The notes beneath the pieces were generated by a model that saw nothing but the letters and a program-made list of their open reading frames with translations, did no database searches and was not told where the DNA came from. Positions 14,427-18,313 of a stretch of DNA of 18,313 nucleotides are shown here, one piece after another (the first letter of the stretch is position 1; each line of letters begins with the position of its first letter). A program made the position numbers and the translations under genes. The DNA is from Actinomycetes bacterium (GTDB lineage Bacteria > Actinomycetota > Acidimicrobiia > Acidimicrobiales > Palsa-688), in contig JAKAXG010000014.1 of NCBI GenBank assembly GCA_021827225.1, positions 1 through 18,313 of the forward strand. The letters are read 5' to 3'.

Positions 14427-15952
14427 TGGCGGTCAACGAGCGGACGGCGGTGCCCGGCGGGCGGGCGACGAGCGCCCCCCTCATGGGGCGCGATCACGAG
14501 CCCACCATCTTCGAGTACTCCAGCCCCGGGCGGAAGGCGTGGTCGTTCCGCACCACCGGCGTCCCCGAGTGGGACGCCGCCGAGCTGGTCCCGGAGGGCC
14601 TGCTGCGGGAGGAGCCGGTCGAGCTGACCGAGGTGTCGGAGCGGGACCTGGTCGCCCACGTCACCCGGCTCACCCACCGGCAGTACTCGGTGGACCTGGG
14701 CGCCTACCCGCTCGGGTCGTGCACCATGAAGTACAACCCCAAGCTGTGCGACGACGCCGCCTCGCTGCCGGGCCTGACCAACGTGCACCCGGCGACGCCG
14801 GCGCAGTACAGCCAGGGCTGGCTCGAGCTTCTCTGGTCGCTCAGCGACACCCTCTGCCGGGTCACCGGCATGCACGCCGCCACCCTGCAACCTCCGGCGG
14901 GAGCGGCCGGCGAGCTCACCGGGCTGCTGCTGATGCGGGCCTGGCACCGGGCGCAGGGGGAGGAGCGCCACAAGATCATCATCCCCGACTCGGCCCATGG
15001 CACCAACCCGGCGTCGGTGACCCTCGGGGGCTACCAGACGGTCACCGTGCCCTCCGACGCCCGGGGTCTGGTGGACCTCGACGCCCTGCGGGCCCGCCTG
15101 GACGGCGACGTGGCCGGGATCATGCTGACCAACCCCAACACGCTGGGGCTGTTCGAGGAGGACATCGCCGAGATCGCCGCCGCGGTGCACGAGGTGGGAG
15201 GGCTGCTCTACTACGACGGCGCCAACCTCAACGCCATCCTCGGGGTGACCCGCCCCGGGGACATGGGCTTCGACATCGTGCACATGAACCTCCACAAGAC
15301 CTTCGCGGTGCCCCACGGCGGGGGTGGTCCCGGCGCCGGCCCGGTGGCGGTCTCGTCCCGGTTGGCGGAGTTCCTGCCCGGCCCGCTCCCGGTGCGGGTG
15401 GAGGACGGCCGGTTCGAGTGGCGGACCCCGGAGCGCAGCATCGGCCGGGTGCACACCTGGCACGGCAACGCCCTGGCCCTGGCCCGGGCGTGGTCGTACA
15501 TCCTGGCCAACGGGGGCGACGGCCTGCGCCGGGTGGCGGAGGGAGCGGTGCTCAACGCCAACTGGCTGCGCCACCGCCTGCGGGGCGTCTACGACCTGCC
15601 CTACGACCGGCCCAACATGCACGAGTTCGTGGCCTCCACCACCTCGCTGAAGAAGGCCAAGGGGCTGCGGGCGCTCGATGTCGGCAAGCGCCTCCTCGAG
15701 GAGGGCTTCCACGCCCCGACGGTGTACTTCCCGTTGATCGTGGACGAGGCGTTGATGATCGAGCCCACCGAGACCGAGAGCCCCGAGACGGTGGCCGCCC
15801 TGGCCGACGCGCTGATCGCCATCGCCGGCGACCCGGAGGGGGAGGGGGCGGCCGCGCCCCGCACCACCCCGGTCGGCCGGGTGGACGAGGCCCGGGCGGC
15901 CCGGACGCTGCTGCCCACCTGGGACGCGGTGGCCGCCCAGGAGGGGGCGTAG
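14426..15952 (+). CDS. gcvPB: Glycine dehydrogenase (decarboxylating) subunit 2
   Basis: The 508-residue PLP-binding half of the P protein decarboxylates glycine and loads the aminomethyl group onto GcvH. The PLP lysine is K291 in HMNLHKTFAVPHGGGGPGAG. Other landmarks are LGSCTMKYNP (96-105), LQPPAGAAGELTGLL (154-168), DSAHGTNPAS (188-197), MLTNPNTLGLFE (233-244) and YYDGANLNAILG (262-273). The start ATG overlaps the gcvPA stop by 1 nt. The C-terminal 30-40 residues are Glu/Gly/Ala-rich, then DEARAARTLLPTW closes the protein as usual. The lipoamide dehydrogenase (L protein) needed to reoxidise GcvH is not in this window. Confidence 0.97.
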   Translation: MAVNERTAVPGGRATSAPLMGRDHEPTIFEYSSPGRKAWSFRTTGVPEWDAAELVPEGLLREEPVELTEVSERDLVAHVTRLTHRQYSVDLGAYPLGSCTMKYNPKLCDDAASLPGLTNVHPATPAQYSQGWLELLWSLSDTLCRVTGMHAATLQPPAGAAGELTGLLLMRAWHRAQGEERHKIIIPDSAHGTNPASVTLGGYQTVTVPSDARGLVDLDALRARLDGDVAGIMLTNPNTLGLFEEDIAEIAAAVHEVGGLLYYDGANLNAILGVTRPGDMGFDIVHMNLHKTFAVPHGGGGPGAGPVAVSSRLAEFLPGPLPVRVEDGRFEWRTPERSIGRVHTWHGNALALARAWSYILANGGDGLRRVAEGAVLNANWLRHRLRGVYDLPYDRPNMHEFVASTTSLKKAKGLRALDVGKRLLEEGFHAPTVYFPLIVDEALMIEPTETESPETVAALADALIAIAGDPEGEGAAAPRTTPVGRVDEARAARTLLPTWDAVAAQEGA

Positions 15953-15960
15953 CTCCCTCC
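15940..15960 (+). terminator. Hairpin at the end of the gcvT-gcvPA-gcvPB operon
   Basis: A 9-bp stem GGAGGGGGC/GCTCCCTCC (one G-T pair) with a GTA loop spans the TAG stop codon of gcvPB. No T-tract follows. It sits at the junction of convergent genes, where a terminator is expected. Confidence 0.5.
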
Positions 15961-15973
15961 GCCCCGACCCCGG

Positions 15974-17020
15974 TCAGGAATCGTCGGTCAGCGACCGACG
16001 GAGAGCGGCCTGGCTGGGATGGGCGGCGATCACGTGGCGCAGCCCCTGAGCCGTGGCCGACAGGTAGCGGCGGGTGGTCTCCAGGCTGGCGTGGCCGAGC
16101 AGCTCCTGCAGCTCGACCACGTCGGCGCCGGCCTCCAGGGCGGAGGTGGCGAAGGTGTGGCGCAGGGCGTGCACCAGGGCGCCGGCCGGTACCTGGGCCC
16201 GGATCCCGGCCCGCACATAGAGCTTCTCGACGAGGTAACGGATCTGGTCGACGGTCAGGCGCCGGCCCCGGACGTCGACGAACAGCGGGGTGGAGGGGTG
16301 GTCCAGCTCCTCTCTGGGGAACCTGGCGGCTCTCTCCCTCAGGTACAGGTCGAGCACCTGGTCGAGGGCGGGGTCGATGGGCACCGGGCGGACCTTGTTG
16401 CCCTTGCCCCTGACCTCCATCCGCCGGGCGCCGGCCTCGCCGGCCAGCGAGCCCAGAGACAGCCCGGCGGCCTCCGCCTCCCGGATGCCGGTCACACAGA
16501 AGGTGGCGATCAGCGCCAGATCCCGGGCCGGCCAGGGGTTGCGGGCCCGGGGGTCCGCCTCGCCGGCCACCCGCAGCAGCCGGGTCACCGCGTCAGGGGC
16601 CCGGATGGACCGGGGCAGGCTGGACGGGGTCTTCGGCTTGGGTATGGCGGCCATGGGGTTGCCCTCGAGCACCCCCTCGGCCACCAGGAAGTCGAAGAAG
16701 CTCGACCAGGCGGAGTGGGCCCGGCGGACCGACGCGGCGGCATGGTCCGAGGCCCAGGACGCGAAGGCGGCCAGGAGGGCCTGGCGGTCGATCCGCCGCA
16801 CGGTGAGGTCGGCCGGGTCGCCGACGTCCTCGAGGACGGCCAGCCGGCCGGCGATGCCCTCCAGGTCCCTCCGGTAGCCGGTGAGGGTGGCCGCCGCCGG
16901 CTTGGCCGCCCCCAGGTTGGTCAGCCAGGCGTCGACCGCGTCGGCGACCGGCGAGTCGATACCCACCCGCCGGCGGGGTGCCAGCGGGACGGTCGGGGCG
17001 GGACGGGGGCGGCGGGACAC
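15974..17020 (-). CDS. Tyrosine recombinase (XerC/XerD-like)
   Basis: The 348-residue protein has an N-terminal core-binding (SAM-like) domain (about 22-125) and a C-terminal catalytic domain (about 140-335). The catalytic set is complete: R180 (TGIREAE), K206 (RGKGNKVR), H284 and R287 (HALRHTFAT), H310 (LLGHASLETT) and nucleophile Y319. This should cut and rejoin DNA at specific sites. The length is somewhat above the roughly 300 residues of XerC/XerD because of an N-terminal basic, proline-rich extension (1-20) and small inserts. It lies neither by rpsB nor by scpA, the usual actinobacterial xerC and xerD contexts as I recall. No excisionase, capsid or transposase genes accompany it, so it reads as a chromosomal or stand-alone recombinase. 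The GTG start is supported by TAGCCT 9 nt upstream. A dif-like site lies about 90 bp upstream. Confidence 0.92.
   Translation of the reverse strand: MSRRPRPAPTVPLAPRRRVGIDSPVADAVDAWLTNLGAAKPAAATLTGYRRDLEGIAGRLAVLEDVGDPADLTVRRIDRQALLAAFASWASDHAAASVRRAHSAWSSFFDFLVAEGVLEGNPMAAIPKPKTPSSLPRSIRAPDAVTRLLRVAGEADPRARNPWPARDLALIATFCVTGIREAEAAGLSLGSLAGEAGARRMEVRGKGNKVRPVPIDPALDQVLDLYLRERAARFPREELDHPSTPLFVDVRGRRLTVDQIRYLVEKLYVRAGIRAQVPAGALVHALRHTFATSALEAGADVVELQELLGHASLETTRRYLSATAQGLRHVIAAHPSQAALRRSLTDDS
15982..16000 (-). terminator. Hairpin in the 3' end of the recombinase gene
   Basis: A perfect 8-bp stem CGTCGGTC/GACCGACG with a 3-nt loop covers the last coding codons of the recombinase. With the 15940-15960 hairpin it could insulate the convergent gcvPB and recombinase genes. 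No T-tract is seen. Confidence 0.4.
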
Positions 17021-17029
17021 GGCGTCGGG

Positions 17030-17035
17030 AGGCTA
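17030..17035 (-). promoter_or_regulatory. -10 box, leaderless promoter of the recombinase
   Basis: On the minus strand TAGCCT lies 9 nt before the GTG at 17020, with no Shine-Dalgarno sequence between. Confidence 0.45.
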
Positions 17036-17111
17036 CCGGTGGCCGGGCGGCCGGCGGTGGACCCGCCCGGGTGCCCGGGCGGCCACGTCACAGTCCCTGC
17101 TCAACACCGGT

Positions 17112-17139
17112 ATTCCGGATAATCACAGTTATCAGTAAA
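17112..17139. other. Candidate dif-like site of the tyrosine recombinase
   Basis: A 28-bp site with the geometry of dif: left arm ATTCCGGATAA (17112-17122), 6-bp centre TCACAG, right arm TTATCAGTAAA (17129-17139). The inner ends are ATAA and TTAT, as in bacterial dif sites, and the two arms agree at 8 of 11 positions when one is inverted. Read on the minus strand, the first arm TTTACTGATAA fits the actinobacterial dif arm TTCRCCGATAA, as I recall it, at 9 of 11 positions. The site lies in an unusually AT-rich patch (22 of 32 bases at 17111-17142) between the recombinase and the zinc-finger gene. It could instead be an operator or an integration scar. Confidence 0.5.
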
Positions 17140-17157
17140 ACAGGAGGATGACCGGGC

Positions 17158-17538
17158 TCATCCCGGGCCGGCGCCCAGCCGGCCCGTAGCCGACAACTGC
17201 GCCAGCGGGCGCGCTGCTTCCATCAGCCAATCCAGCGCCCGCCGGAGGTCGTCGGCGTCGTGCTCGCCGGCCAGGTCCCGGTCCACGTCCTCCACGGCGC
17301 AGGCCAGCACGTACACCAGGTCGTCCAGGTGGCTCAGCTCGCTGCGGGTCACGACCAGCTCCTGCTCGGACAGGCCCAGCTCGGCCGCCCGCCGCCGAGC
17401 CTCGTAGTCCCGCTGGCGGCACGACCGCCTGCAGTACAGCCTCGGCCGGCCCGGCCCGGCGTCGGCGACGAACCGCCGCCCGCACCACCCGCAGCGCCTC
17501 TCCCGGCCGCCATCCCCCTCTGATCCTGATTGCGTCAC
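17158..17538 (-). CDS. Four-cysteine zinc-finger protein of unknown function
   Basis: The 126-residue protein begins with a charged N-terminus, then CGWCGRRF (C16, C19) and GRPRLYCRRSCRQRDYEARRR (C36, C40 at its centre), a treble-clef-like zinc finger with a very basic second half suited to nucleic-acid binding. Residues 57-115 are predicted helical and acidic (LSEQELVVTRSELSHLDDLV, VEDVDRD, ADDLRRALDWLMEAARPL) and may mediate dimerisation or protein contact. I cannot name a characterised family. The GTG start is supported by TAGAAT 8 nt upstream. It lies upstream of the recombinase in the same direction, with the dif-like site between them, and downstream of an XRE-like gene. Confidence 0.75.
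   Translation of the reverse strand: MTQSGSEGDGGRERRCGWCGRRFVADAGPGRPRLYCRRSCRQRDYEARRRAAELGLSEQELVVTRSELSHLDDLVYVLACAVEDVDRDLAGEHDADDLRRALDWLMEAARPLAQLSATGRLGAGPG
17164..17186 (-). terminator. Hairpin in the 3' end of the zinc-finger gene
   Basis: A perfect 9-bp stem CGGGCCGGC/GCCGGCCCG with a 5-nt loop covers the last codons. On the minus strand a TGTTTT run lies further downstream, about 20 nt past the hairpin, too far for a classic terminator. It may still reduce read-through into the recombinase. Confidence 0.35.
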
Positions 17539-17546
17539 AGTGACGA

Positions 17547-17558
17547 ATTCTAGGACGG
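17547..17558 (-). promoter_or_regulatory. Extended -10 promoter of the zinc-finger gene, shared motif
   Basis: The minus strand reads CCGTCCTAGAAT, with TAGAAT as the -10 box 8 nt before the GTG at 17538. The same block with one change (CCGTCCTAGAGT) precedes the next minus-strand gene at 18188-18199, suggesting shared control or a shared sigma-factor preference. Confidence 0.55.
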
Positions 17559-17598
17559 GACCGGTGGTCCAGGGAGCCCGGGATGTGGGCCGGGTCTT

Positions 17599-18147
17599 TC
17601 AGCGGGCCCGGCGGCGGCCCAGCCAGGCGGAGATGGCCGGCCGGCCCTCCGGTCGGGGCCGCCCGGCCAGCCGGCGCAGGCGGCGCTCCAGCTTCCCGGC
17701 TGGCGTCCCCAGAAGGGCCGACAGGACCTCGAGGTCGGAGGCCCGCAGCGGGCCGACGGCTTCGGCGCCCCGCCACCGGCGCAGCGCGGCCAGGTAACGA
17801 CGCAGGACCTCTTTCTGATCGACGCCATCCAACGGGACCAGCGGACGCCGGGGCGGGAGCACCTCGTCGAGCTCGGCGTCGTAGGCGGCCAGCAGGTCGG
17901 CCACCACGTCGGCATCGGCGGCGAAGCGACCGGCCTCGACATCGAGCAGCCAGCGCTGCAGCAGGTCGCAGCGCAGAGCCGTGTCGGCCACGCTGCGGCC
18001 GGCCTTCCGGCGGCTGAGGCGCAGGACCTCTCCCAGCCGCCGGCTGGGCACGCCCGAGATCCGCTCTCCGACGAGACGCACCCGCTCCTCGCGCCCGCTG
18101 TCGTCACCCGCCGGGCGGCCTCCGGGTCCAGGATCGTCGGTGTCCAT
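17599..18147 (-). CDS. XRE-like helix-turn-helix protein
   Basis: The product from ATG 18147 has 182 residues (an in-frame GTG at 18165 would add six). After a disordered, charged N-terminus, residues about 35-95 (numbering from ATG) resemble a Cro/C1-type helix-turn-helix: RRLGEVLRLSRRKAGRSVADT, LRCDLLQRWLLDVEAGRFAADADV and VADLLAAYDAELDEVL, including the E-x-G-x turn found at the end of XRE domains. The C-terminal part (110-182) is basic and helical, with LRRYLAALRRWRGAEAV and SDLEVLSALLGTPAGKLERRLRRL. It is probably a DNA-binding regulator, but its targets are unknown. GAGGAG lies very close to the ATG, so the exact start is uncertain. It may act on the motif shared by its own and the zinc-finger promoters. 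Confidence 0.7.
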   Translation of the reverse strand: MDTDDPGPGGRPAGDDSGREERVRLVGERISGVPSRRLGEVLRLSRRKAGRSVADTALRCDLLQRWLLDVEAGRFAADADVVADLLAAYDAELDEVLPPRRPLVPLDGVDQKEVLRRYLAALRRWRGAEAVGPLRASDLEVLSALLGTPAGKLERRLRRLAGRPRPEGRPAISAWLGRRRAR

Positions 18148-18187
18148 CACTCCTCGGAACGGCACGCCGAGCCGGTGGCCTGTCCTT

Positions 18188-18199
18188 ACTCTAGGACGG
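18188..18199 (-). promoter_or_regulatory. Extended -10 promoter of the XRE-like gene, shared motif
   Basis: The minus strand reads CCGTCCTAGAGT, matching the zinc-finger promoter at 11 of 12 positions. GTCCT and AGGAC arms (6-nt spacer, 18182-18197) form a small inverted repeat over the -10 box, a possible operator. The start codon is more than 20 nt downstream, so this transcript is not leaderless. Confidence 0.5.
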
Positions 18200-18240
18200 T
18201 CACCGCAGGGCCGACGTCTCGCCGGCCCGGGCCCGGTGGG

Positions 18241-18313
18241 TCAGCCGGCGGACTTGCGGGCGGCGGCGCGCGCCTCGCGGGCCCGCTGGTCGCGGGCCTT
18301 CTTGCGACGGATC
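18241..18313 (-). CDS. C-terminal end of an unidentified basic protein (runs off the right edge)
   Basis: A minus-strand reading frame enters from the window edge and stops at 18241-18243 (TGA), giving 23 residues: IRRKKARDQRAREAR then AAARKSAG. The Lys/Arg/Ala-rich tail is consistent with a cytoplasmic basic tail of a membrane or nucleic-acid-binding protein, but no family can be assigned. Its direction and spacing fit a gene preceding the XRE-like gene, with the XRE promoter in the 75-bp gap. Confidence 0.4.
   Translation of the reverse strand, partial: IRRKKARDQRAREARAAARKSAG

Noticed and set aside
14539..16413. Long plus-strand open frame across gcvPB and the recombinase gene
   Set aside because: It is a shadow: composition is Arg/Gly/Pro-rich and it overlaps two real genes on opposite strands.
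17142..17189. Strong AGGAGG followed by ATG (17148) on the plus strand, as a small gene
   Set aside because: AGGAGG abuts the ATG with no spacing, the frame is only 13 codons, and it runs antisense into the zinc-finger gene.
15974..18165. Integrated prophage, transposon or integron around the tyrosine recombinase
   Set aside because: There are no transposase, phage, excisionase or cassette genes, no flanking direct repeats visible, and base composition matches the rest of the window except for the short AT-rich patch.

Overview
The window is very GC-rich, densely coding DNA from an actinobacterium. Acidimicrobiia is the best guess, for three reasons. The left-edge gene encodes a secreted protein with 42-residue [20 protein letters not shown] repeats, a kind I associate with that class. 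The order gcvH - FHA protein - MerR - DUF151 nuclease - MerR - glycine decarboxylase matches, from memory, the M. tuberculosis Rv1826-Rv1832 block. GTG and TTG starts and leaderless promoters are common. The class-level placement is inference.

Layout. Positions 1-453 (minus) hold the N-terminus of the repeat protein. From 576 to 4566 (plus) come a PDZ/radical-SAM/DUF512 protein, the ribosome-assembly GTPase Der, a membrane-anchored SpoIIE/PP2C phosphatase and a 66-residue zinc-ribbon membrane protein. A tRNA-Pro(GGG) gene with a strong hairpin follows at 4610-4717. An Nfu-type Fe-S carrier lies on the minus strand (4770-5087). Back on the plus strand are a DUF4333-like membrane protein, a phosphatidylglycerophosphate synthase-type enzyme and a large sugar-nucleotidyltransferase/phosphomannomutase-like fusion (5167-8723).

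From 8776 to 15952 (plus) lies a glycine-cleavage and regulation block: gcvH, a GarA-like FHA protein with an N-terminal zinc ribbon, an FtsR-like MerR regulator, a DUF151 nuclease, a second MerR regulator, gcvT, gcvPA and gcvPB. This supplies the H, T and P proteins of glycine cleavage but no dihydrolipoamide dehydrogenase. In mycobacteria and corynebacteria, GarA-type proteins link Ser/Thr kinases to glutamate/2-oxoglutarate metabolism and FtsR activates ftsZ, so the block probably joins C1/nitrogen metabolism to growth control.

From 15974 to the right edge all genes are on the minus strand: a complete tyrosine recombinase, a four-cysteine zinc-finger protein, an XRE-like helix-turn-helix protein and the C-terminal end of an unidentified basic protein. 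An AT-rich island between the recombinase and the zinc-finger gene holds a dif-like site (11-bp arm, 6-bp centre, 11-bp arm), and gene direction converges just beside it. This recombinase plus candidate site is the most interesting part of the window.

Across the window, nearly every first gene of a transcription unit has a TAnnnT box 6-9 nt before its start codon, while operon-internal genes do not. This points to widespread leaderless transcription and helps fix several starts.
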